Shown piece after piece: positions 25,212 through 33,036 of a DNA stretch of 64,000 nucleotides (positions are counted from its first letter, which is position 1; each line of letters opens with the position of its first letter). Location: assembly GCA_964489955.1 (NCBI GenBank), contig CAZBAV010000002.1, forward strand, positions 1 through 64,000. The letters are read 5' to 3'. Origin of the DNA: Leadbetterella sp964489955. Its GTDB lineage: Bacteria; Bacteroidota; Bacteroidia; Cytophagales; Spirosomataceae. Both the position numbers and the translations under genes were made by a program. A model generated the notes under the pieces. That model saw only the letters and a program-made list of their open reading frames with translations. It made no database searches and was not told the origin of the DNA.

Positions 25212-25232
25212 TATTTAGATTAATTTTAAATA
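25212..25232. promoter_or_regulatory. Fur-like palindromic operator 1
   Basis: A 21-bp inverted repeat TATTTA-GATTAATTT-TAAATA sits 4 nt upstream of the CxxC gene ATG, where binding would block initiation. It differs from the second site only in the centre. Confidence 0.55.
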
Positions 25233-25273
25233 GATATACAAATGTAGCCCGAGTACCCTAATCAAGCAAATAT

Positions 25274-25294
25274 TATTTAGAATTATTTTAAATA
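25274..25294. promoter_or_regulatory. Fur-like palindromic operator 2
   Basis: A second 21-bp repeat TATTTA-GAATTATTT-TAAATA lies 62 nt (about six helical turns) from operator 1; the flanking bases extend its arms to ATTATTTA/TAAATAAT. TTTAGAA-n3-TTnTAAA resembles sites of Fur-superfamily regulators (for example the Irr-type box TTTAGAAnnnTTCTAAA). Confidence 0.55.
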
Positions 25295-25297
25295 ATG

Positions 25298-25717
25298 TTA
25301 AAATTTATCTTTTACTATGAGGTCGAAAGCAGGCTTAAACCAAGATAGTATATCCCATATCCAGCGATTACGGTCTATCGGCCATTCGGCACAATCAAAT
25401 TCTTGCATAGACTTTTCAACCCTTTCTATCAGCTTTTTGAAGATAAAAGAAGGAAGGAGCCAGCTTACACGATTAAAGCATTTTTCAAAATAGTAATGTC
25501 CCCATATTTCTAAAGTCAGGGAGTTTTCTGAAATATTTAAGGTTCTTTGGTTTACAATTTCAAAGTCCGCCTTAGCTTTTGCACTCAGCTGGGCTATTCC
25601 GCTACTAGGTGCTTGTTGCATAAGTTGGTGTAAAGGCATATCATAAATTATGTGTACGCCATGTGTAGTTATGGAGTAGGAAATCGGGATATTATATATG
25701 TGGAGTACTTGGTTCAT
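25298..25717 (-). CDS. hypothetical protein, 139 aa
   Basis: The start at 25717 (MNQVLHIYNIPISYSITTHG) is preferred; the 25774 start would add 19 residues upstream of the promoter element. The protein is mixed alpha/beta with a Trp-rich C-terminal half (IWGHYYFEKCF, SWLLPSF, AEWPIDRNRWIWDILSWFKP). No signal peptide or known motif is seen. It precedes the CxxC operon on the same strand with 89 nt between them, which hold one palindrome. Confidence 0.6.
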   Translation of the reverse strand: MNQVLHIYNIPISYSITTHGVHIIYDMPLHQLMQQAPSSGIAQLSAKAKADFEIVNQRTLNISENSLTLEIWGHYYFEKCFNRVSWLLPSFIFKKLIERVEKSMQEFDCAEWPIDRNRWIWDILSWFKPAFDLIVKDKF

Positions 25718-25721
25718 TTTG

Positions 25722-25729
25722 CAAAAATA
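25722..25729 (-). promoter_or_regulatory. -7 element TATTTTTG just before the 25717 start
   Basis: The leftward TATTTTTG ends only 4 nt before the ATG, so the transcript would be nearly leaderless, or translation starts further in. Confidence 0.35.
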
Positions 25730-25939
25730 AGTCGCATATTTCAGGACTGGTCTGAAATTATCTCGTTTAGACAAAATAAAATTTAAGCATGTGAATAGTT
25801 TGGGTTAAAAAAAATAATAGGACAATACTACATCGAACCTAATATGGGGGAACTTAAGACCAAAAAGGCTTTTTTCATTTATAGAGAATATGTGAGTGAA
25901 ATAACAAAGAAATCATAGAAACACTATCTTTTTGTAATG

Positions 25940-25947
25940 TAAATTTG
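25940..25947 (+). promoter_or_regulatory. -7 element TAAATTTG for the ABC exporter operon
   Basis: TAAATTTG is an exact TAnnTTTG match 18 nt upstream of the ATG at 25966. No convincing -33 element is seen. Confidence 0.45.
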
Positions 25948-25965
25948 TTTTTTATATAATAAACT

Positions 25966-26598
25966 ATGCTGTCTGTAGAAAGCTTTTCTAAGAGCTACTC
26001 TGGGAATAAGATTTTGGATATTTCTAGTATGAAAATCCCCAAAGGCCTACACTGGATAAAGGGAGTAAATGGCTCGGGTAAATCGACTTTTTTCAGGTCA
26101 ATAGCCGGGATTATTCCTTTTGAGGGGGATATCCTTTGGGATGGATTCTCTGTTAAAAACCATGAGGTAGAATATAGAATGCGGGTAAATATTAGTGAAG
26201 CAGAACCGCTATATCCCGACTTTTTAAGTGGTTATGAGGTATTGAGGTTTATAGCCGAAGCTAAGAAAGCTTATAAAGGACAGCTAGAAGGTCTGGCAGA
26301 TGTATTTAATGTAGGGCACTATTGGAAAAACGCCAGCGGCACCTATTCTAGTGGTATGCTTAAGAAAATTTCTCTTATTTCAGCTTTTTTGGGTAATCCA
26401 GAACTTGTTATTCTTGATGAGCCACTGATTACCATTGATACATATACAAAAGAGCAACTTTTTAGGTTGATAAAAGAATCTAATATTTCTTACAGTGTGA
26501 GTTTTCTTATCTCATCGCATCAAGAAGCAGGTTTGGATGAACTGGGAATACGTAATGTCTACAGGGTAGAAAACCAAACCATGGTCCAAGATGTTTAG
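25966..26598 (+). CDS. ABC transporter ATP-binding protein (short)
   Basis: The 210-residue ATPase has Walker A KGVNGSGKSTFF, a signature-like TYSSGMLKKISL (the usual SGGQ is SSGM), Walker B LVILDEPLITID and a switch His in LISSHQEA. SSGM variants are common in two-component exporters of the ABC-2 type. It overlaps the permease gene by 8 nt. Probably the motor of a membrane-protein or lipid/peptide export system; the substrate is unknown. Confidence 0.9.
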   Translation: MLSVESFSKSYSGNKILDISSMKIPKGLHWIKGVNGSGKSTFFRSIAGIIPFEGDILWDGFSVKNHEVEYRMRVNISEAEPLYPDFLSGYEVLRFIAEAKKAYKGQLEGLADVFNVGHYWKNASGTYSSGMLKKISLISAFLGNPELVILDEPLITIDTYTKEQLFRLIKESNISYSVSFLISSHQEAGLDELGIRNVYRVENQTMVQDV

Positions 26599-27670
26599 GA
26601 TTCTGTATATGGCCATTATAAAGGAGTATTATCGACAAAATACATTCTTTATTTTTGCTGTACTTATGTTTTCGTTTGGTATAATGAAAGCGAGTGAGCA
26701 TTATGCTTTGATGAAAAATGCTCTCCATTCATGGATTTTGTTATTTGTTTTTTGCCTGTTGTGGGTGCTACACGGCGTAAAAGTTAGTTTATATGTGCTG
26801 CGGCATCTGCAGAAACCCGAGTTTGAGTTTCTCTATAATGCTAGTTTGTTTCCCCGCAAGGAACGGCTTTTAGCTTTTGGTTTAATGCAGTTTAATCTTA
26901 TACAACTTACTTTTTTGTATGCTCTTGTGCTGTTTGTAGTAGGGATTACGGAAAATACTTGGGGAGCTGCTATAATAGTGTTTTTGGTAAATATTTTTCT
27001 TATTGTTGGTGGTGTAGTTTGGTATGAATATAGGATTTGGAGGCCAAACGCGGGTCAAAATATAATTCCCAGGTTTTTCCATTTCAATGTTCCTACTTCA
27101 TGGACTTTATTCTACCCGAGACATTTGGTAAGTAGGGAGCCTGTATTGTTTATTCTCTCTAAGTTCTCGTCTGTTGTCATTATACTTTTGGTATGTTACC
27201 TCTATCCAACAGATGACTATGACGTACGCTTAATAAGTCTAGGTTTGGTTTTAGTCGTTTTGGCCCAGATTATGGTGCTGATAGCTTACAGTAAATTTGA
27301 AAACTCTTATTTCGGGATTTATAAAAACATGCCGCTTACCAAGTTTAACCGTTTCTTTAAGTATCTATTAACTATTGTGGTGATTTTACTTCCAGAAATT
27401 CTCATATTGGTACGTAACATTCCGAATGAAATTCCGGTGATATCTGTCTTTTTTCAAATCTTATTTTTGGTGGGAATGGTAGTAGCGTTGTTTACATATC
27501 TGCGTTTTCAGAAAGAGGAAGAAAGTGACAAGCAGATGCAAACTTTGTTTTTCTCTGCTATGTTATTAGGGGTTTTAGTTATGTTTAAAGTGCCTTCCGG
27601 GTTATTCGGTTCCATGGGCCTGATAGGAGGTTATCTGTGGTTTAGAAAGAGGTATTATGAGGCTGACTGA
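26591..27670 (+). CDS. ABC transporter permease-like membrane protein
   Basis: The 359-residue protein has about eight to ten hydrophobic helices over its whole length (for example FFIFAVLMFSFGIM, LLFVFCLLWVLHGVKV, VIILLVCYLYP, VVILLPEILILV) with basic cytoplasmic loops. The start overlaps the ATPase stop by 8 nt, so it is the cognate permease of an ABC-2-like two-gene system. No substrate clue is seen. The stop is followed by a 318-nt gene-poor stretch. Confidence 0.8.
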   Translation: MFRILYMAIIKEYYRQNTFFIFAVLMFSFGIMKASEHYALMKNALHSWILLFVFCLLWVLHGVKVSLYVLRHLQKPEFEFLYNASLFPRKERLLAFGLMQFNLIQLTFLYALVLFVVGITENTWGAAIIVFLVNIFLIVGGVVWYEYRIWRPNAGQNIIPRFFHFNVPTSWTLFYPRHLVSREPVLFILSKFSSVVIILLVCYLYPTDDYDVRLISLGLVLVVLAQIMVLIAYSKFENSYFGIYKNMPLTKFNRFFKYLLTIVVILLPEILILVRNIPNEIPVISVFFQILFLVGMVVALFTYLRFQKEEESDKQMQTLFFSAMLLGVLVMFKVPSGLFGSMGLIGGYLWFRKRYYEAD

Positions 27671-27988
27671 AATTTACTGTTGTATCCGGTTAGTTTTCGC
27701 TAAAAAAATATTGGGAGGTAGCACAATCCTTCTCAAGTAGACTTAATCAAGAGCCCAATGCAAAATAGGCAGTGCAAAGGGAACGCTATAGATTAAAGCG
27801 AGCCAGTGAATAGGGCCAACTCCTAGTGTGCATCCTTAACCTCCGGATTATTATTAGCCTGTATGCAGTACGAAAATACTACGTCACATAAGTCTTAATA
27901 CCTTAAAAATAATAGCTTAAGAAGTTATTGTCTGTATTTTTCCTCTATCTAGCAGTATTTCGTTTTGGGAAAATCTTCAATGTATAAC
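27671..27988. other. gene-poor stretch with a gene remnant
   Basis: No intact gene is seen. The right end (27925-27990) holds a decayed ORF fragment described separately. The rest (27671-27924) shows no ORF, tRNA or clear hairpin. Confidence 0.6.
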
Positions 27989-27990
27989 TC
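27925..27990 (-). pseudogene. decayed C-terminal ORF fragment (copy 1)
   Basis: The leftward frame reads ELYIEDFPKTKYC, stop, IEEKYRQ, stop. It resembles the frame at 61129-61251 (SLYIKDFNETKCY then KIEAKYRG) in protein and about 80% in DNA. It overlaps the 3' end of the HTH-DUF4870 gene by 2 nt. Two relics of the same unknown gene are the best explanation. Confidence 0.5.
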
Positions 27991-28495
27991 ACTTTAAAAA
28001 CGGTATAGAGAAGCGATATTTGTACGGTTTTCCAGAGGCTACTTTTATGCTGTTTATTAGTATTACCACTTGGCTATATACTCCAATTGCCAGCAAAATG
28101 GGATATGCGGTCATAAAAACAAAGGGAAGAAGATATAGACTCATACTCAATTGGTAATTGATTACATCATAGGCATGGCGTTTCATGTCTTTTACTTTAT
28201 TTCGTTTCAATATCCACAAAATTATTGGTGGCAGAATCAAAAGGAATAAACCGCTCAAATGCAGAAAAGGAATCCATTCACTATCGATATCTGTGGAGGA
28301 ATCGCTCTCTGAGAAAGTTTCGAAGTCAACAGAAAGAGCGGATGCAATAGCCTGTAAGGTATAAGCTCTGGGGTCTACTTCTCCGTTTTCTATCCGCTGG
28401 ATGGTTCTTACACTCAGCTCGGTCCTTGCGGCAAGTTCCTCCTGGGTTATTCCTTTCTTAAGCCTCAATTGCTTTATTAATTCACCTATTTTCAT
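27989..28495 (-). CDS. XRE HTH regulator fused to DUF4870-like membrane domain
   Basis: Residues 5-60 are an XRE helix-turn-helix (LIKQLRLKKGITQEELAART, ELSVRTIQRIENGEVDPRAY). A short acidic linker leads to three hydrophobic helices (about 75-93, 115-133, 135-150) with DMKRHAYDVINYQLS, the DUF4870/Tic20-like signature. Such fusions are membrane-bound regulators in Firmicutes and Bacteroidota. It is monocistronic, with 283 nt of unremarkable sequence upstream. Confidence 0.88.
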   Translation of the reverse strand: MKIGELIKQLRLKKGITQEELAARTELSVRTIQRIENGEVDPRAYTLQAIASALSVDFETFSESDSSTDIDSEWIPFLHLSGLFLLILPPIILWILKRNKVKDMKRHAYDVINYQLSMSLYLLPFVFMTAYPILLAIGVYSQVVILINSIKVASGKPYKYRFSIPFLK

Positions 28496-28778
28496 TTTTA
28501 CTTTTTTTGATACAAATAACTGATATATCTTGAGGTCTAAGCAACTACTATTTTACGTCATTTACACGACATTAGCAATAGATTATTAAATGTAAGGTAA
28601 ATTTTAAGCTTGGTTTTCTTGGTTTAATATATTTATTTATAGTTTGTTAAGTAGTTAGGGTGTATGAATTTTTTGGAATGATAATTAAGATAGACCTAAG
28701 TGAGAGAGAAAGGCCATTTCGATGGACGTAATTTTGCTTTTTCCAAACAGATTTATACTTAATTTGTGTCCTAAAACC

Positions 28779-29636
28779 CTATTTTTTTGTTCCTAAATAT
28801 AGGCCAACTAAAACAAGGGATGTTCCTGCCAGGGTATTCCAAGTAAAAGGTTCACCCAAAAGAATAAAGGCATAAACAAAACCAAATACAGGGCAGAGGA
28901 AAAGAAAAAATGAGGCACGGACAGTGTCAGTTTTTAGAAGTTGTAACCAAAGTTGTACTGCTACTATGGATACCACACCAACCAGCCAAATAGTAGTCCA
29001 GATCACAGGTTGATTGATGACTATGCCTTCAGGTACATGGAAATACCAGGTAAGAGGAAGTAAAAATATACCTCCAAAAAGAACTTGCCATCCGTTTATA
29101 GCGGTTTTACTCAAGTTCCATTCAACCTTAGAATAGTAAATTGTCCCTATAGCATAGGCCAGCATACATAAAAGGAGAAGGATAAGGCCGATGAGGCTTG
29201 TTTCTCCGCTTTGTAGAAATGGCAGGCAAGCCAATGCTACGCCAGATATTCCCAAAAATAATGCTAAAATTCTTCTGCCATTAAGCGGTTCTCCCATCCA
29301 GAAAAAAGCAATGACACTAATAAACAAGGTATTGGTAGAAGTAGCCAAGCTACCAATGCCAGCCGAAGATTGCTGTAGACCTAAAGAGAAAAGACTAAGA
29401 TATAATGTAGTATTTAGTAAGCCAAAAATGGCTAATTGTTTCCATTCTGTAGATTTCGGGAATCGCTCTTTTTTTACCGTATGTGCCCAAAACAAAAGTA
29501 GTATTCCAGCCAGGAAGAAACGGATTTGGAAGAGAGCCAAAGGCTCAATATACACAAAAGCGTATTTGGCAACAGCGGAGGCTGAGGCCCACAATGCTGC
29601 ATATATTATACCTAAAATGATAAAACGAGTATTCAC
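28779..29636 (-). CDS. EamA/DMT-family transporter
   Basis: Two EamA repeats of five helices each cover the 285-residue protein (about 1-135 and 145-283), with the repeat motif FQIRFFLAGILLLFWA. The family exports metabolites such as amino acids and purines; the substrate is not predictable. It starts with GTG overlapping the tatD stop (GTGA), so the two are translationally coupled. Confidence 0.88.
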   Translation of the reverse strand: MNTRFIILGIIYAALWASASAVAKYAFVYIEPLALFQIRFFLAGILLLFWAHTVKKERFPKSTEWKQLAIFGLLNTTLYLSLFSLGLQQSSAGIGSLATSTNTLFISVIAFFWMGEPLNGRRILALFLGISGVALACLPFLQSGETSLIGLILLLLCMLAYAIGTIYYSKVEWNLSKTAINGWQVLFGGIFLLPLTWYFHVPEGIVINQPVIWTTIWLVGVVSIVAVQLWLQLLKTDTVRASFFLFLCPVFGFVYAFILLGEPFTWNTLAGTSLVLVGLYLGTKK

Positions 29637-30418
29637 CTTTTTATGATGCTTAGGGCGTTAGCTGTAGTTTGGTTTTGTATGGTGGCTGGAGAAACACCGT
29701 AAATATCAGAGAGCTTTTGTACCACCAAACTCAAATAGGAAGGTTCATTTCTCTTGCCTCTATGAGGTACAGGAGCCAGATATGGTGCATCTGTTTCTAA
29801 AACGAGTTTGTCAAGTGGAAGATCCTTAAGAAACTTGTCTATTCCTCCATTTTTAAATGTAACCACACCGCCGATTCCTAGATGGAAGTTTAGAGATAAA
29901 ACCCTTTTAGCATCTTCTAGGTTGCCACTAAAGCAATGGAAAATACCTCTAAGGTCTTCCCAACCAAATTTTTCTATAAGATCACAACAGCGTTGAATAG
30001 CGTTAAGGCTATTGTCTTTTGAGTTTCTCGAATGAATACATATTGGAAGATTATATTTCTTTGCCAGTTCCAGTTGGAATAAAAAAGCGTCCTCTTGCTG
30101 TGAGACAAAGGTAAGATCCCAGTAGAAGTCCAAGCCTATTTCCCCAATCATAATAAATTCGCGATTTGCAAGTTCAGTAGCCACTCTTTGGAGTTCAACA
30201 CTAGCATCAGCTTCTACATAGCAAGGGTGGAGACCCATCATAGAAATGCAAACTCCAGGGTGCTCTTCTTCTAATTTGTACATTGGACCAATTGTTTCCG
30301 AGTTACAATTGGGCATCCATATTTCTTGTACACCTTGTTCTTGGGCTTTGGCTAGCATACTGCCAAAATCTTCGGCAAACTGTGTATCATAAATATGGGC
30401 ATGGGTGTCTATAATCAT
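29633..30418 (-). CDS. TatD family metal-dependent hydrolase
   Basis: TatD nucleases are metal-dependent TIM-barrel DNases. The start at 30418 (MIIDTHAHIYD) replaces an upstream in-frame codon at 30481 because the metal-binding HxH must sit at the N-terminus. Ligands are visible in order: DTHAHI, GEIGLDFYW, ICIHSRN, IFHCFSGN and ETDAPYLAP. Length 261 aa is normal. It leads the tatD-EamA pair. Confidence 0.93.
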   Translation of the reverse strand: MIIDTHAHIYDTQFAEDFGSMLAKAQEQGVQEIWMPNCNSETIGPMYKLEEEHPGVCISMMGLHPCYVEADASVELQRVATELANREFIMIGEIGLDFYWDLTFVSQQEDAFLFQLELAKKYNLPICIHSRNSKDNSLNAIQRCCDLIEKFGWEDLRGIFHCFSGNLEDAKRVLSLNFHLGIGGVVTFKNGGIDKFLKDLPLDKLVLETDAPYLAPVPHRGKRNEPSYLSLVVQKLSDIYGVSPATIQNQTTANALSIIKR

Positions 30419-30521
30419 CAAGAACTGTGTTTTCGGTGCAAAAGTACTCCATATTCGTTTAGTCTTTTGTTTTAACAGCACTTTTGGACTAAATTTAGGC
30501 TAAGATACTTTTTATATATTT

Positions 30522-31661
30522 ATGCAAAGGAAGATACGTTATGGTATGGTTGGTGGTGGCCGTGGAGCTTTTATTGGGGCAGTACACAGGTCGGCAGCGG
30601 CTTTAGATGGACAGATGGAGTTAGTATGTGGAGCATTTAGCTCTACGGAGGAAAAGTCGAAAGCTTCGGGCGGTGATCTGATGATAGCAGAAGACCGTTG
30701 TTATGGTACTTTTGAAGAAATGATTTTAAAAGAAAAAGACCGGCCCGATCGTATGGATGCGGTTTCTATTGTTACTCCTAACCATATGCACTTTGCTCCT
30801 GCTAAGTTGGCTTTAGAAAATGGTTTTCATGTAATATGCGATAAACCCGTTACCCTTACAGTGGAGGAAGCTCAGATTTTGCAAAAGCTTGTAGGGGATA
30901 CCGGGTTGGTTTTTGCCCTTACACATAACTACACGGGTTATCCCATGGTAAAAGAAGCACGAGATATGGTGCAAAAAGGGAAAATAGGGAAGGTGAGGAA
31001 AGTAGTGGTAGAGTACTCTCAAGGTTGGCTTTCAAAGGACCAAGAGAACACAGGAAATAAGCAGGCAGAATGGAGAACAGACCCGGCACGTTCTGGTATG
31101 GGTGGTGCTTTGGGAGATATTGGTACACATGCAGAGAACCTGGCGGAATATATAACCGGACTAGAGATAAAGGAGCTGTCTGCTGAAGTGAGCACTTTTG
31201 TTGAAGGCAGGCTTTTAGATGATGACGCCAATCTTTTGCTTCGATTTGATAGTGGAGCAAAGGGAATACTCCATTGTAGTCAGATTTTTAACGGGGAAGA
31301 AAATAATCTTAACATAAGGATTGCAGGCGAAGACGGGAGTCTATTCTGGAACCAAATGGAGCCTAATACATTAGTTCATAAAACTCAAAGTAGCCACCAA
31401 ATATACCGGACAGGTGTGGGCATATTGAGTGCTGCCTCTACCGGAGCTACCCGTGTGCCTGCTGGCCATCCGGAAGGTTATCTGGAGGCTTTTGGGAATA
31501 TCTACAGTAGTTTTGCTCTGGCTGTAGGTGATAGTTTAGAAGGAAAGAAAGCTAGTGGATATGATTTTCCCACCATTGCAGATGGTATTAGGGGAATGAA
31601 GTTTGTGGTAGCGGCTATTGAGTCTGGAAATAACAATGCGAAGTGGACCAGCGTAATCTAA
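30522..31661 (+). CDS. Gfo/Idh/MocA family oxidoreductase
   Basis: An NAD(P)-dependent sugar or cyclitol dehydrogenase family. The Rossmann motif is VGGGRGAFIGAVHR at about 9-22, the DKP segment (HVICDKPVTL) marks the cofactor-binding catalytic Lys, and GGALGDIGTHAENLAEYI holds the catalytic Asp-x-x-x-His. Length 379 aa is usual. The 3' end overlaps the next membrane protein gene by 19 nt. The substrate is unknown. Confidence 0.9.
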   Translation: MQRKIRYGMVGGGRGAFIGAVHRSAAALDGQMELVCGAFSSTEEKSKASGGDLMIAEDRCYGTFEEMILKEKDRPDRMDAVSIVTPNHMHFAPAKLALENGFHVICDKPVTLTVEEAQILQKLVGDTGLVFALTHNYTGYPMVKEARDMVQKGKIGKVRKVVVEYSQGWLSKDQENTGNKQAEWRTDPARSGMGGALGDIGTHAENLAEYITGLEIKELSAEVSTFVEGRLLDDDANLLLRFDSGAKGILHCSQIFNGEENNLNIRIAGEDGSLFWNQMEPNTLVHKTQSSHQIYRTGVGILSAASTGATRVPAGHPEGYLEAFGNIYSSFALAVGDSLEGKKASGYDFPTIADGIRGMKFVVAAIESGNNNAKWTSVI

Positions 31662-32074
31662 ATTATTCTAAGGCTGCAATTTTCATTTGGTTGGGATTTG
31701 TGTTGGCCATCAGTTTTATGGAAGCGTGGCTTAAATTCAGGGCACCCGGTATTACTATTCCGCTTGGTTTGGGCATCGGTAGACTGGTTTTTGCAGGACT
31801 AAATAAAGTGGAGTGGTTTTTTGCTCTTACTACCCTGCTGCAGTTCATTATCTATAAGTGGTTTCCTAAGATTAGTTTGTTATACGTTTTGATTTGGGTT
31901 ATTCTTTTGGTGCAAACGTTTTACATGCTTCCCTTTTTAGATCAAAGGGCGGAAGTTATACTAAATGGTGGAGAAGTACCACACTCAAGGATGCACTTTA
32001 TTTATATAGTTGTGGAGGCAGTAAAGGTAGTGTGTTTGGCTATTTTTGGGAGGGCACTTCTAGTTAGGAAATAA
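31643..32074 (+). CDS. small multi-pass membrane protein
   Basis: The 143-residue protein probably starts at a GTG inside the oxidoreductase gene (31643); later ATG codons would lose the first helix. It has about four hydrophobic helices (about 11-30, 43-62, 72-93, 118-138). It is coupled to the oxidoreductase and ends just before a strong terminator. I recognise no family with confidence. Confidence 0.7.
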   Translation: MDQRNLNYSKAAIFIWLGFVLAISFMEAWLKFRAPGITIPLGLGIGRLVFAGLNKVEWFFALTTLLQFIIYKWFPKISLLYVLIWVILLVQTFYMLPFLDQRAEVILNGGEVPHSRMHFIYIVVEAVKVVCLAIFGRALLVRK

Positions 32075-32079
32075 CAAGG

Positions 32080-32108
32080 AATAGGCTCCCAAGAAATGGG
32101 AGCCTATT
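32080..32108. terminator. terminator between the membrane protein gene and MscS
   Basis: AATAGGCTCCC (32080-32090) pairs perfectly with GGGAGCCTATT (32098-32108) around AAGAAAT, followed by TGTTTCT. It ends the rightward pair and can serve the convergent MscS gene. Confidence 0.88.
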
Positions 32109-32129
32109 TGTTTCTAAAAGCAGATAAAA

Positions 32130-32957
32130 TTACGCTTGTTTAACATTAACGTTCATATCTGGCACGTTTCCTTTAATTCCTCTCTTGTCAAACTCCTTTC
32201 TAACCTCCTCTTGCAGATAGTAAAATGCATCGAAATAGTCTGCAGCATTACACCATGGCCAAACATCAACTACATGCTTGTCCATATCGTCTGTACGAAA
32301 GTTGACTTGTATAACAGGAGTTTTTAAGATTAGTGAAGAGCGGTCTGCTACATCCTTTATGGCATTACGTACGGCATCAAAGCTGTTTGCTGAATCTACA
32401 GAAAATGTCATATCTGCTCTTACAACTCCTTCGCCAGAAATGTTTGTGATTGGCCCAGAGGTTACTGTTCCGTTAGGAATGTGTATTCTTTGGTTTTCGA
32501 ATGTAAGTAAAACAGTTTCAAAAACTTGTATTTCTTTCACTGTACCTGTGAAGTCCCCGATTTTCACCAGATCGCCTACTTTGTAGGGTTTGAAAATCAT
32601 AAGCATTACTCCGCTTGAGAAATGGCCAAGAGTACCCTGCAAAGCCAAGCCAATGGCAAGACCAGCACCACCAAGAATAGCAATGAAAGAAGTGGTTTTT
32701 ATTCCAAATTTTTCTGCTACACTAATTACGACCAACACTTTTATAATTACTGAAACAATAGAAGTGATAAATGGAATAATGGATTCATCAATGTTCCTCT
32801 TCCTCATGGCGTTTCCGATGAGGCCTGCTACTTTGCCCGAAAGCCAAAAACCAATAATTAGCGTAAGTAGAGCAATAGCAAATGAAGGAGCGTAGTCAAT
32901 AGCCTTTTGAGACCATGTCTCTGCCGTGTTTAGGGCATCTGTATAGTGTTCTTCCAT
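32130..32957 (-). CDS. mscS: small-conductance mechanosensitive channel MscS
   Basis: MscS gates on membrane tension and releases osmolytes. Three transmembrane helices lie in residues about 20-130; TM3 has the Gly/Ala-rich pore helix (GGAGLAIGLALQGTLGHFSS). The beta domain (YKVGDLVKIGDFTGTVKEI, then ILLTFENQRIHIPNG-like) and a C-terminal alpha/beta domain follow. Length 275 aa is normal. It is inner-membrane and likely heptameric. It neighbours Kup on the same strand, a plausible osmoregulation pair. Confidence 0.92.
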   Translation of the reverse strand: MEEHYTDALNTAETWSQKAIDYAPSFAIALLTLIIGFWLSGKVAGLIGNAMRKRNIDESIIPFITSIVSVIIKVLVVISVAEKFGIKTTSFIAILGGAGLAIGLALQGTLGHFSSGVMLMIFKPYKVGDLVKIGDFTGTVKEIQVFETVLLTFENQRIHIPNGTVTSGPITNISGEGVVRADMTFSVDSANSFDAVRNAIKDVADRSSLILKTPVIQVNFRTDDMDKHVVDVWPWCNAADYFDAFYYLQEEVRKEFDKRGIKGNVPDMNVNVKQA

Positions 32958-33036
32958 AGGATAAGATTGTTTTATTTATAAATTATGACCTTTCTTTTGC
33001 TATGAAGTCACTAAAAAAGTGTTATTAAAGGATTTA

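Noticed and set aside
1238..25717. Apparent likeness of GIHIMYTVSVNLVKIAP (phage 253-residue protein) to GVHIIYDMPLHQLMQQAP (25298 gene)
   Set aside because: Similarity is limited to a few residues and nothing else aligns; probably chance.
29191..29646. 151-residue plus-strand frame
   Set aside because: Shadow of the EamA and TatD genes; composition follows the reverse of their codons and no domain is seen.
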